Shown: piece after piece, positions 35,889-47,742 of the stretch | Position numbering within the stretch: position 1 is the stretch's first letter | Layout of the letters: each line of letters begins with the position of its first letter | Assembly (NCBI RefSeq): GCF_024166365.1 | Contig: NC_064819.1 | Location: 114,310,293-114,374,292, forward strand | Length of the DNA: 64,000 nt | Direction: 5' to 3' | From: Elephas maximus indicus | Taxonomy: Eukaryota > Chordata > Mammalia > Proboscidea > Elephantidae | Made by a program: the position numbers and the translations under genes | The notes under the pieces: model-generated | The model's input: only the letters and a program-made list of their open reading frames with translations | Databases searched by the model: none | What the model was told of the DNA's origin: nothing

Positions 35889-36966
35889 TTATATAAGTGA
35901 GGCCATACAATATTTGTCCTTTTGTGATTGACTTATTTCACTCAGCGTGATGTCTTCAAGCTGCATCCATATTGTAGCATGTATCAAGACTTCGTTTCTC
36001 TTGCTGTCTGAGTAGTATTCCATTGTATGTATATACCACATTTTGTTTATCCATTCATCTGTTGATGAGGATTTAGGATGTTTCCACCTTTTGGCTATTG
36101 TGAATAGTGCTGCAGTGAACATTAGTGTACAAGCACCTCTCTTGGTGTACAGGTAAGTCTCTGCTTTCGAATCTTTTCTCTATATACCTAGGAATGGGAT
36201 TACTGGATCATATGGCAGTTCTATTTTTAGGTTTTTTTGAGGACCTGCCATACTGTTTTCCACAATGGCTATACAATTTCACATTCCCACCAGCAATGGA
36301 TAACAGTTCCAATTTCCCCTCATCCTTGCCAACATTTGTTATTTTCCTTTTTTCTTAGCTATCCTCCATTACCCATTGTCATTGAGTTGATTCAACTTCT
36401 AGTGAGCCTGTAGGACATAGTAGAACAGCCCCATTGGGCTTCCAAGGCTATAAATCTTTAAGGAGGTAGACTGCCACATCTTTCTCCCATGGGATGGCTA
36501 GTGGGTTTGAACTGCTGACCTCTCACTTAGCAGTTGAGCACTTTAACCCTTGTATCATCAATGGTACCTCACTGTGGGTTTGATTTGCATCTCACTGATG
36601 GCTGATAATGTTGAGCATCATTTTATGTGTTTGGGGGCCATTTGAATGTCCTCTTTGATGAAATGTCTATTCAAGTCCTTTGCCCATTTTATGATTGGGT
36701 TGTCTTTTTGTTGTTAAGTTGTTGAAGTTTTATATATGTTTTGGTTAATAGATTCTATCAGATACATGGCTTCTGGAGACATTCCCCCAATTGGTAGCTT
36801 GTTTTCCCATTTGTTTGGTAGAATCTTTTGATGAATACAAGTTTTTAATTTTTATGAAGTACCATTTATCTGTTTTGCCTTATGCTATTCGTACTTTTGC
36901 AATAATATTAGATAATCCATTGTTAAAAACTAGCCCCAATTTTCTCGTGAAGTCATGTTGAGTTTT
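35889..36966 (-). pseudogene. L1 ORF2 3' part, decayed
   Basis: The last 77 residues (35889-36122) form an open frame similar to the end of the young L1 ORF2: MFTAALFTIAKRWKHPKSSS, then DEWINKMWYIHTMEYYSDSK and EISQSQKDKYCMASLI. Further upstream, the text is still recognisable (e.g. near 36190-36300, the antisense of the 'tcccaccagcaatgga' type block) but broken by stops and by a SINE. It is older than the 32243-33412 copy. Confidence 0.8.
36361..36570 (-). mobile_element. AfroSINE-related SINE inside the second L1
   Basis: 'cccattgtcattgagttgat' tail, 'ggcttccaaggctataaatc' and 'ggtttgaactgctgacctct' body, with an eroded head. L1 text flanks it on both sides (gttattttccttttttctta; then cactgtgggtttgatttgca). 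Confidence 0.85.
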
Positions 36967-38280
36967 GTCAAAAAAAAAAAAAAATTCTGCTGCTTAATGA
37001 TCTTTGGGTTTTTCTTCTTTAGTCTATAATAGGTAAATTACTTTGTTTGATTTATAAATGTTGAACCAGCTTTGCATTCTTAGGATAAACAAACCCTGCT
37101 TGGTCAAGCTATTTAATCTGTATGTGGTGCTGATTAAATTTGATAATATTTGGAGTTGTGTGTGTGTGTTTTGCACATATGCTCATGACGGATATTGGTC
37201 TGTAGTTTTATTTCTATTAATTTCTTAGTCTCTAGCCTTTGTATCAGGTAATATTGGGCTCATAAATAAGTTGGCAAGTGTTCCTTCTTTCTGAAAGATA
37301 CTATGCAAGACTGGTATTATTTCCTCCTTAACGTATAGTAGAACTCACCATTGAAATGATCTGGGCATAATAAGTTGTACAACAATAAAAAATTGAATTG
37401 GCCAAAAAAAAGAAATGATTTGAGTATGGAGTTTGACTTGTGGAAATATCTCTACTACCAATTCAGCTTATTTCATAGATATAGGACAATTCAGCTTATC
37501 TATTTCTTCTTCTTTTTTTTATTTCTTCATGACTGCGTTTGATAGTTTCTGTCCTTTAAGGAATTGGTTCATTTCTTCTAAGTTGTTGAATTTATGGGCA
37601 TAATTTTGTTCATAGTATTCATTTGCTCATGGTTTTTTAATGTGTTTGTGGCCAGTAGTGATAGTCCCTTTTTTGTTCTTGATAATGATGTGTTTCTTCA
37701 TTTTTCCTTTGTCATTCTGGTGAGAGGTTTATCAATTTTATTGCTCTTTTCAAAAAACTATCTCTTGGTTTCACTGATAGTTTTCTATTGTTGTTTGTTT
37801 TCTATTTCATTAATTTTTCCTCTAATATTTGTTGTTGTTATTATTACTATGCTTCTGCTTGCCTTGAGTTTAATTTGCCCTTCTTTTTCTAGTTTATTAA
37901 GGTGAGATTTCATATTATTTGCTTGAGTCCTCCTTGACCTCAATGTAAGCTATAAATTTTCCTCTAAGTACCCCTTTATCTGTTTCCCAAACATTTTGGT
38001 ATGTTGTGCTTTTATTTTTATTCAGATAAAAATATTTTCTAATTTTCCCAGAGACTGCATTTTTGGACTATTGGTTACTAAAAATGTTTGTTTTAATTTC
38101 CAAATATTTGAGCATATTCATGATATCTTTACATTATTGTATTCTGATTAATTCTAAGAGTCAAAGAACATGCTTTGATTTCAGTTATTTCACCTTTGCT
38201 AAAGTTGATTTTATGACCCAGAATACAGTCTATCTTGAAGAATTGTGTACTTGGAGAAATGTACACTTGAAAATAATGTA
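36967..38280 (-). mobile_element. Old L1, antisense, segment 3 of 3 (ORF2 5'/central part)
   Basis: Well-ordered antisense ORF2: 'aaccagctttgcattcttag', 'gatattggtctgtagtttta', 'aagttgttgaatttatgggc', 'gagaggtttatcaattttat', 'caaaaaactatctcttggtt', 'aatttgcccttctttttcta', 'cccagaatacagtctatctt'. It ends near 38280 with 'gtacacttgaaaataatg'. Contains a 46-bp insertion at 37366-37411. Confidence 0.82.
37366..37411 (+). mobile_element. 46-bp poly-A-tailed micro-insertion
   Basis: Inside old L1, an extra segment (cataataagttgtacaacaa, then aataaa 21-26 bases before an A8 end) is flanked by gaaatgatctggg (37353-37365) and gaaatgatttgag (37412-37424), 11 of 13 identical. The L1 text is continuous if it is removed. 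It looks like a very short 3' end of a polyadenylated RNA copied by L1. The source transcript is unknown. Confidence 0.55.
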
Positions 38281-38668
38281 AATTTCACTCTCATTTGCTT
38301 TAAGGATATTATATATTCTTAATGTGTTAAAATTACAGAGCACAAATTTATAAACCAGAATGCATGAGATAAATGTGTAATATGAAGGCCATGAGAAGTT
38401 GGAAACTGGAAAATAGAGCAATGGCTAATGCCAAAGAGCTGAACTTGTTTATAAGATTAGTATGTTTCATCACATATTGAAACAGTAAAGAAACATTGGT
38501 CATACCATCTGGTATTACCAGCTCACTTTCATGATTTTTATTTGAAATAAATTGAATGTAGGGACTATGTGCCTTAGAACATAGTATGACTTGCATACAG
38601 TGGGCACAAGACACATACATGTAGATTTATAGATTCCTAAGAGCTGAATTTGTACTTCTTAGGTTTTG
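38281..38668. other. Unassigned sequence
   Basis: No gene or clear repeat. Confidence 0.3.
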
Positions 38669-38839
38669 TTTTTTCCAGTTTAGTAGAAGATTGGGGTTCC
38701 CTTACTATTCCTTGCTACTACATTTGTCTCTGGAGAGTGTCTCTGGAGAGGATGACACAATTCGATTTTAACTCCTGTTAGCATGTACTAGCAAGGAATG
38801 GTGACAGAACCCAATCTCCTACTAAACTGGGGAAAAAAA
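38669..38839. repeat. Imperfect inverted repeat (fold-back), 54-56-bp arms
   Basis: Left arm 38669-38722 (contains agtttagtagaagattgggg and attccttgctactaca) pairs with right arm 38784-38839 (contains gcaaggaatggtgacagaac and tcctactaaactgggg). I count roughly 85% identity between arms. The 61-bp loop has a short tandem copy of gtctctggagag. Could be an old fold-back transposon or a hairpin RNA source. Confidence 0.7.
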
Positions 38840-39847
38840 TGTCATTTCTAGGCATTAGTCAAAACTTACAAGATCACACTGTGGTCCTGAGAGATGGTAA
38901 TAAGATTTCTTTGTTGAAAAGTCTATTAGTAGCTCAGCTTTGACTCACTAGAACAATTCTGGGAAATGGAAATTTAATTAGTTGGCTGATTCTATTTGAC
39001 TGATATTGCTAAGAAACATCTTCTAAAATTTTAACTTTAGAAAGCTCCAGCTGAAACCCAAGACTTAGCTGAGGTGCCTTTTTATGACAATTATATTAAT
39101 ACACAGAACCACAGTTTATAGATGCTTTCTATTGCTGGTCTGTATACCTGGCTGTAGTCAGTCTCACAATGTTAGGGCTGATGTGAGACTTGTGTATAAG
39201 TCCATTATTTTGAACAGGTGTAGCACTCTGCAAAGTAAGGCCTCACACAAATGCTTCAGCCTGAGGAAGGATCAAAACTTTCTGCTTGACTGACATTTTC
39301 TGCAGTTCCATGATGGGAGGCCTGGTGCTGAGGAGAGATTGGGTCTTGATGAAGGAATAAAGCAGTTCTCCTAGTCAGGTTGGAGCATAGTGTTGTCAGG
39401 GAGTTATGAGCAATGAGTTGAAGAGGCAAGTGGGAGCAGCGTCGTGAAGAAACCTGAATGCCTTGCTAAGGAGTTTTGGGTAAACGCATATCATCATGTG
39501 GGGAATTTCTGCTTGAGGCCAGTTTTTTCTTTTTCTTTACCATTAAGCACAAAAATGTCTATATTTTTAAAAAATGACTACTTGAAAAAAGAAAAAAACA
39601 GTAATAATAATAATAGTAGTAATAGTAGCAGCAGTAGGAATAAGTGTATGGGTATGAGTAGTAGTGGTAGTAATGTGGAGACACTTATTTCTTATCCTGA
39701 TGTTTCCTTCTGAAGAGGCTCAACTGGTAAAACACTATGGTTTTCTCTCGCCTCTTCACTACTTCACTCCAGTGGAAAGGGGTGGCTTCTTTCTGAAAAA
39801 TTTGTGAAGATAAATCAGGGCTAAGTATCCTTTACTCTTTCGCTTGT
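38840..39847. other. Unassigned sequence with trinucleotide-rich patch
   Basis: 39600-39675 is rich in (AAT/AGT)n-type units (agtaataataataatagtag). No gene seen. Confidence 0.4.
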
Positions 39848-39955
39848 ATTCTGGGTGGCACTAATGATTTGTGCTTGGCTACTAACTGAAAGCTTAGCAT
39901 CTCGAATCCATCCAGCAACATCGCAGAAGAAAGGCCAAGCAGTCTACTTCCATGA

Positions 39956-40162
39956 CTGTTGTTGAAGTTGTGTGCCACCGAGTTGATTCCAACTCATCAT
40001 GACCCTATATGATAGAGTATAACTGCCCCATAGAATTTCCTAGGCTGTAATCTTTATGTTGAAGATTACAGGTCTTCTCTCCCATGTAAACACTGGTGGG
40101 TTCAAACCACTGGCCTTCCAGTTATCAGCCAAGTGCTTAACCATTCTGCCACCAGGGCTTCT
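39956..40162 (-). mobile_element. SINE B, antisense, inside SINE A
   Basis: Tail 'gttgtgtgccaccgagttga', 'aatttcctaggctgtaatct', head 'attctgccaccagggcttc'. The tail version (gttgttg...gtgccaccgag) is close to the RTE 3' end at 43756. Confidence 0.85.
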
Positions 40163-40169
40163 TAATGTT

Positions 40170-40545
40170 ATTATTAGATACTGTTGAGCTGATTTCGATT
40201 CATAGCAACCCCATGCAACAGCATAGAACTGCTCCATAGGGTTTTCTAGTCTGTAATCTTTATGCGGGAGCCCTGGTGGTGCAGTGGTTAAGTGTTCAGC
40301 TGCTAACCAAAAGGTCAGCAGTTTGAATCTACCAGCCAGCACTTAGAAACTCTACGGGAAGTTCTACTTTGTCCTATAGAGTCGGTATGAGTTGGGATCG
40401 ACTTGATGGCAATGGGTTTTTGGCTTTGGTTAATCTTTATGGGAGCAGATTTTCTCCTATGGAGCCTCTGGGTGGGTTCAAACCTCCAACATTTTGATGA
40501 GCAGCTGAGCACTTAACTGTTGCATCAGCAGGGCTCCTTATTCAG
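40170..40545 (-). mobile_element. SINE C, antisense, split by SINE D
   Basis: Tail half 40170-40264 (gttgagctgatttcgattca, ctagtctgtaatctttatg) and head half 40431-40545 (gggtgggttcaaacctccaa, tgcatcagcagggctcc). The halves join perfectly once D and one copy of taatctttatg are removed. Confidence 0.85.
40265..40430 (+). mobile_element. SINE D, sense, inside SINE C
   Basis: Complete, well-kept copy: 'gggagccctggtggtgcagt', 'ggatcgacttgatggcaatg', 'ggtttttggctttggt'. An 11-bp target-site duplication, taatctttatg, is at 40254-40264 and 40431-40441. The youngest of the four. Confidence 0.92.
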
Positions 40546-40655
40546 TAAGATTAGTCACTGAAAACCCCATGGAGTGTAGTTCTACCCCAACACACATGTG
40601 GTTGCCATGAGTTGGAATTGGCTTAACAACAATGGGTTTTACTCTTTCATGTGGT

Positions 40656-41509
40656 AAGTCTTAACCTGGCAGGTTCTCTGTGGGAAGGCCATTTAGTTCT
40701 CTCTTAAGCTCTCTGCTCCAATTTCATCTTCCTGATTATAGTTACATTTTGTTCCCACCAGATTCCCTTTGTCTTATTCTCAATTTGTTCAGAATTTGGA
40801 AAGGGAAAAAAGGATGCTAAATAAAAAAAAAATTAAAAAATTAAAAAAAAATTTTTTTTTTATTAGTCCTATTCAGAATCTTCCACAATAACATTCATTA
40901 TTGTGATTCACGTGTGTCAGGTTCCAGACTACCCTTATTTACTAAAATCGTGACATAGGTCCTCCTTATACTCCTAGAAAGTCTCACTCACTTATGTGTC
41001 TAATGCTAATGCTCCTGCCCTAGTATAATCTTTAAAGTGTTTTAATTTTAATAAGGGTAAAATCTTCACAACAATGACCAGAATTCCCAAATTTCAAGGC
41101 ATGGGATAAAAGATATATAGGTTTTAATTAAATACGCTTTTGTGTAGAATTTTCTATAACACAATTCTACCCAAGCCAAAATTCCACACACAGATTGTGC
41201 ATGGAATGGCTAATACAATGCCCTTTGTTGATATTCTCAAAAGCCACACCATTACTTCTATATTCGTTGCTTTCCGGAACACAGAGTATTATTACTTTTT
41301 GCTAAGACATGGAATAATCTGTGAACATTTTTTTCCTAGCTTAAAATTATTTTTTTTTCTAAATTTCTGTTTCTCCTTCCAAGTTTAATAAGAAAGAAGC
41401 CTAATTTGTGGTTATGTAAACGTTAATACCTGTCTACTTCCATTTTAACAAGTATGGAGTAAGTAAAGGACAACTGTAAATATTAACATATATGGTGATG
41501 GCTCTTTAC
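40656..41509. other. Unassigned sequence; A/T-run at 40820-40862
   Basis: A palindromic A-run/T-run (aaaaattaaaaaaaaatttt-type) lies at 40820-40862. No gene seen. Confidence 0.35.
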
Positions 41510-41657
41510 GTCAATTGTTTTCCAAGTGTGAAGTCTGGGCAACTATTAGAAATGCAAATTTTTGGGCCCCCACTCTAGACCCACTGAATCAGAAACTGAT
41601 TTAAGGAGCCCTTCAGATGATTCTGATACACGCTAACATTTGAGAACTACTGCCTTG
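41510..41657 (+). mobile_element. MER5A-like hAT-Charlie remnant
   Basis: 'aagtctgggcaactattaga', 'ctagacccactgaatcagaa', 'gcccttcagatgattctgat', 'catttgagaactactg' follow MER5A across most of its length. Confidence 0.75.
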
Positions 41658-43659
41658 CCTTGCAGAAAACCAGGGCTTTGAACGGGTTAGTTCCAGTTTG
41701 AACCCCTGGTTTTGGTACAGGCATGTGAGAGAAGTTTGGAATAGTTAATTTATTTGGGAAGAAAACACATGTACTGAATAATTGAGCTGTATGAAACTCA
41801 TATGTTTTGTGTAATGTTTAAATCTCTATTTGACTTATATGGAAACCTAGAGGTGATTTTCCAATATTCACTGATTCAGTGCATGTTTATTACTACAACT
41901 TAAGTGAAGTAAAACAAACCAATGAACCAGGATGACAACACTCATAGTCACGGAAGCCTCATTTCATCGCAACTCACAGAACTCATTCTAAACTGCACAG
42001 CAAAGATCCACCCAGATCAACAAAAATAGGTCAACAATGACTATGTGATGTGTTCAGCGTAGGACTGATGGTAAGAGAGCTTATTATTTTAGATACTGAC
42101 TTTGTTCCGCATCCATATAATTTCTTTGCTCTGATACATATCTCTGATCCAGACATCAGAGACATCAGAGTGGCTGGTAAATTTTACCTTCAACATCTCA
42201 GCGTAAGTTCACCCTTTCAGTATGGGAAGAGATGGCATTCACCAGAACCAGACAAGCAGTGTAGTAAGCCACGTGCACCGAGGGATTCCAAGTCCTCCAC
42301 ATAGAAAACGCAAGCTGGGAGAGTTACTGTAGTAACTCTAAACTATCAACAGAACTGGAACACATACATAAACGTCAGTTTCTCTCTCCAGACATGTACC
42401 TAAATTATAATGATGTCCTGCACCAAAAAGAGCTTAATCCCTACCTAGGTTTTTTTTTTTTTTAAGAGCCGTAAACATTAATTTTGTAATGTTCAGAGAA
42501 TACTGGACTCAATTACCCTATGGGCTTTGTTAAAACTAATTTAAAGCCCTAAAATTACATCTTATTCATCGCTTTCCCCTTTGGGCCTTCTAGTTATACC
42601 CAGTATCTTGTCCAATGGAACTCTCTTTCTGAAGAATTATCAGGCTCATAAGCCTTTAAAAGAAATTTTGCCATAGGGAGTTACACTGCTATGACTTAGC
42701 TGTTCTGAAAAATGCTGTCTTTATGGATTTCATTATTCCTGAAATTCTTTCCCTGTAAATCATACTGATCATCACTGGCTTTTATTAGGGAACTGAAATC
42801 TACTGCCAAGCTTCAGGCATAACAGAAAATGATCATCTTTCCTATCTAAAATCCTCCAAAAAATCAAACCAAAATTTTAAAATCTGGAATTTGTATCTTT
42901 CTCTACTACACAATAATTATAGACAGAGTTTTAGGGTGAATTTTCTCTCAAAATCCTCACTGATGCCTGAAGTTTCATCATCATAGTTTCATAGCTGTAG
43001 GTTTTGATCATTGCTAAAATGCAAATATCCCTGAAAGAAGAAACTCTTTATTCTGATCGTTTTTTTAAAATGTTTCTAAGGAGCAGAGAGATAAAAATAT
43101 TAGCTATACAGAGAGGTAGAGTTGCTGGGTCCTCAGTTCATTAAGGTAACATAACTGGAGGCTAATATTCTAGAGGAGTTTCCTGGAACAGTGTCGACAT
43201 CACATAAAAACCACCAATCAATTTTATTTAAAAAAAATTAATCAAAACTTCTCTTTGTAGGAAGTGTGGTGTGCTGTAGATATAAATAAGCTTCTTTGGA
43301 AAACATTTATAATGCTGTATAAAATATGAAAACAACCTACCTTTTTTCAGTGCACTACTGAGTTCTTTTTAAAATAAGGAATAACCTCAGAGGTAAGAAA
43401 TGGCAAAGAAAAATTGAACTCAGAGAGCTACACAGAACCCTGAAGCAAAGGTTTGCTCTAGGCTTGTATATCACAGGCCCCGGAACACAGAGGGCAGGAG
43501 ATAAAGCCCAATGACGAAGCAGAGTAGAAGATCAAAGTGAACTCTTCCACTTAAAGGAAGGATCCCAGAAAGGAAGGACATGGCCATCAGAAAGAAATTA
43601 AAAACCCTCAATACTTGCTCCTGTAAAAGATAATTAAGATGAAATGGGACAGTATATTT
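41658..43659. other. Unassigned sequence, no gene seen
   Basis: Two kb without a convincing exon or repeat; a poly-T run lies at 42450-42464. Confidence 0.35.
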
Positions 43660-43755
43660 AAGTGGAGTTCCCCCGAGAGCAGACCCTATGACAAGAATAT
43701 TAGGGCAAGTAGTTTATTCGTGAGGTGATCTTAGGACACACCAATATCAGAGCTG
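43660..43755. mobile_element. Possible old LTR-like piece split by the RTE
   Basis: 'gagcagaccctatgacaaga' and 'gtagtttattcgtgaggtga' look like the start of an element that may continue at 46483-46790 (gggaagggaaaggagccaat). If so the RTE inserted into it. Family unresolved. Confidence 0.3.
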
Positions 43756-43776
43756 TTGTTGTTAGGTGCCTTCAAG

Positions 43777-46482
43777 TCAGTTCCCACTCCTAGCAACCCC
43801 ATGCACAACAGAACAAAACATTGCCTGGTCCTGCACCACCCTCACAATTATTGCTATGCTTGAACCCATTGTTGCAGCCACTGTGTCAATCCATCTCATT
43901 GAGGGGCTTCCTCTTTTTTGCTGACCCTCTACTTTATCAAGCGTGATGTTCTGTTCCAGGGACTGATGCCTCCTGATAACATGTCCAAAGTATGTGAGAC
44001 TTAGCCTCCCCATCCTTGCTTCTAAGAAGCATTCTGGTTGTACTTCTTGCAAGACAGATTTTTTCATTCTTTTGGCAGTCCATGGTATATTCAATATTCT
44101 TTGCCTACACCACAATTCAAAGGTGTCAATTCTCCTGTCTTCCTTATTAGTTGTCCAGCTTTTGCATGCATATAAGGTGATTGAAAATACCATAGCTTGG
44201 GTCAGGCACAACTTAGTCCTCAAGGTAACATCCTTGCTTTTCAACATTTTAAAGAGGACTTTTGCAGCCAATTTGCCCTATACAAATGTCTTTTGATTTC
44301 TTGACTGCTGCTTCCATGGCTGTTGATTGTGGATCAAAGTAAAATGAAATCCTTGACAACTTCAATCTTTTCCCTGTTTATCAATATGTTGCTTATTGGT
44401 CCAGTTGTGAGGGGTTTTGTTTTCTTTATGTTGAAGCCTCCATACTGCAGGCTATAGGCTTTGATCTTCATCAGTAAGTGCTTCAAGTCCTCTTCACTTT
44501 CAGAAAGTTAGGTTGTGTCACCTGCATGACCCAGGTTGTTAATGAGTCTTCCTCCTATCCTGATGCCCTGTTTTTCATATAGACCAGCTTCTTGGACTAT
44601 TTGCTCAGCATACAGATTGAATAGGTATGGTGAAAGGATACAACCCTGATGCACACCTTTCCTGACTTTAAACTATGCAACATCCCCTCGTTCTGTTCCA
44701 ACAAATGCCTCTTGGCCCATGTGCAGGTTCATCGTGAGCACAGTGAAGTGTTCTGGAATTCCCACTCTCCCCAATCTGTTATCCATAATCTGTTATGATC
44801 CACACAGTTGAATGCCTTAGCATAGCCGATAAAACACAGGTAAGCATCTTTCTGGTATTTTCTGCTTTCAGCCAGGATCCATCTGACATCAATAATAATA
44901 TTCCTGGTTCCACGTCCTCTTCTAAAGCTGGCTTGAATTTCTGGCAGTTCCCTGTTGATATACTGCTGAGCCACTTTTCAATGATCTTCAGCAAAATTTT
45001 TCTTGCATGTGTTAATAATGATATTGTTTGATAATTTCTGCATTTGGTTGGATCACCTTTCTTGGAAACAAGCATAAATATGGATCTCTTCTAGTTGGAT
45101 GGCCAGGTAGCTGTCTTCCAAATTTCTTGGCATAGGTGGGTGAGCACTTCCAGTGCTGCATCCATTTGTTGAAACATCTCAATTGGTATTCCATCAATTC
45201 CTGAAGCCTTGTTTTCACCAATGCCTTCAGAGAAGCTTGGAATTCTTCCTTCAGTACCATCAGTTCCTGATCATTTGCTACCTCTTGAAATGTCTGAACA
45301 TCAACCAATTCTTTTTGCTATAGTGACTCTGTATTTCTTCCATCTTCTTCGATACTTACTGTGTCATTTAATATTTTCCCTGTAGAATCCTTCAGTATTG
45401 CATCTCAAGGCTTGAATTTTTTCTTCAGATCTTTGAGCTTGAGAAATGCCAAGTGTGTTCTTCCTTTTTGGTTTTCTAACTGCAGGTCTTTGCACATGTC
45501 ATTACAATACTTTGTCTTCTCAAGCTGCCCTTTGAAATCTTCTGTTCAGCTCTTTTACTTCATCAGTTTTTTCCTTTTGCTTTAGTTACTTGAGGTTCAA
45601 CAGCAAGTTTCAGAGTCTCTTCTGACATCCATTTAGGTCTTTTCTTTCTCTTCTGTCTTTTTAATGACCTCTTACTTTCTTCATGTATGATGCCCTTGAT
45701 GTCATTCCACAACTCATCTGGTCTTTGGTCAGTAGCATTCAACATGTAAAATCTATTCTTGAGATGGTCTCTAAATTCACGTGGGATATACTCAAGGTCG
45801 TGCTTTGGCTCTTGTGGACTTGTTTTAATTTCCTTCAGTTTCAACTTAACTTGCATATGCGTAACTGATGGTCTGATCTCAAGTGAGCCCCTGGTCTTGT
45901 TCTGACTTATGATATTGAGATTTTCCATCATCTCTTTCCACAGATGTAGTTGATTTGATTCCTGTATATTCCATCTGGCAAGGTCCATGTGTATAGTCAC
46001 CGTTTATGTTGGTGAAAAAAGGTATTTGCAATGAAGAAGTCATTGGTCCTGCAAAATACAATCATGCAATCTCCGGTATCGTTTCTATCACCAAGGCCAT
46101 ATTTTCCAACTACTGATCCTTCTTTGTTTCCAACTTTTGCATTCCAATCACCAGTAATTATCAGTGCATCCTGACTGCATGTTTGATCAATTTCAGACTG
46201 CAGAAGCTGGTAAAAATCTTTAATTTTTTCATCTTTGCCCTTAGTGGTTGTTGCTTAAATTTGAATGATAGTCATATTAACTGGTCTTCCTTGTAGGTAT
46301 ATGGATATTATCCTATCACTGACAATGTAGTACTTCAGGATAAAACCAAAAAACCAAACCCACTACCGCCGAGTCGATTCTGAGACATTCAGGATAGATC
46401 TTGAAATGTTCTTTTCAACAATGAACGCAATGCCATTCCTCTTCAAGTTGTCATTCCTGGCATAGTAGACCATATGACTGTC
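43777..46482 (-). pseudogene. RTE ORF (endonuclease-reverse transcriptase), decayed, catalytic motif lost
   Basis: Pieces in order from the 5' end: endonuclease text at 46020-46480 (antisense of YYARNDNLKRNGIAFIVEKN); a linker piece at 45563-46000 with DELWNDIKGIIHEESKRSLK and KKRPKWMSEETLKLAVE; a pre-RT piece at 45012-45308; reverse transcriptase core at 44729-44974 with ASFRRGRGTRNIIIDVRWIL and FIGYAKAFNCVDHNRLW; and the C-terminal part at 43777-44271 with YACKSWTTNKEDRRIDTFEL and MGRLSLTYFGHVIRRHQSLE. The catalytic YADD, expected near 44517-44528, reads HAGD: Tyr to His and the first Asp to Gly. Several frameshifts separate the pieces. It cannot make active protein. Confidence 0.88.
46343..46387 (-). 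mobile_element. 45-bp SINE-tail micro-insertion in the RTE
   Basis: Antisense tail only: accaaaaaaccaaacccact then accgccgagtcgattctgag. A perfect 9-bp duplication, ttcaggata, lies at 46334-46342 and 46388-46396. RTE text is continuous after removal. Confidence 0.8.
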
Positions 46483-47727
<1,245 letters not shown>

Positions 47728-47742
47728 AAAATGCCATAAACT

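Larger units (their letters stand above)
34605..36966 (-). mobile_element. Second antisense L1, 5'-truncated, inserted in the old L1
   Basis: Its 3' end is at the left (ttgttgttgttgagcatata). It has about 1.28 kb of 3' UTR, then ORF2 from 35889 upward. ORF2 text includes the antisense of 'EWINKMWYIHTMEYY'. The 5' end is truncated near 36966. The boundary at 36967 returns to the older L1 (ttctgctgcttaatgatctt). A SINE sits inside at 36361-36570. Target-site duplication not clear. Confidence 0.75.
39848..40655 (+). mobile_element. SINE A, sense, split by three further SINEs
   Basis: The 5' half is at 39848-39950 (ctgggtggcactaatgattt, 'cgaatccatccagcaacatc', 'gaagaaaggccaagcagtct') and the 3' half at about 40546-40655 (actgaaaaccccatggagtg, ttggaattggcttaacaaca). 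Between them lie SINEs B, C and D. Confidence 0.75.
43756..46482 (-). mobile_element. RTE/BovB-like LINE, nearly full length, antisense
   Basis: About 2.7 kb of a non-LTR retrotransposon of the RTE clade. The 3' end is at the left (gttgttgttaggtgccttca), the coding region extends right through reverse transcriptase to part of the endonuclease, and the 5' end is truncated near 46482. The 3' tail matches the AfroSINE tail. It carries a 45-bp SINE-tail insertion at 46343-46387. Two other fragments are at 4031-4393 and 63842-63978. Confidence 0.88.
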
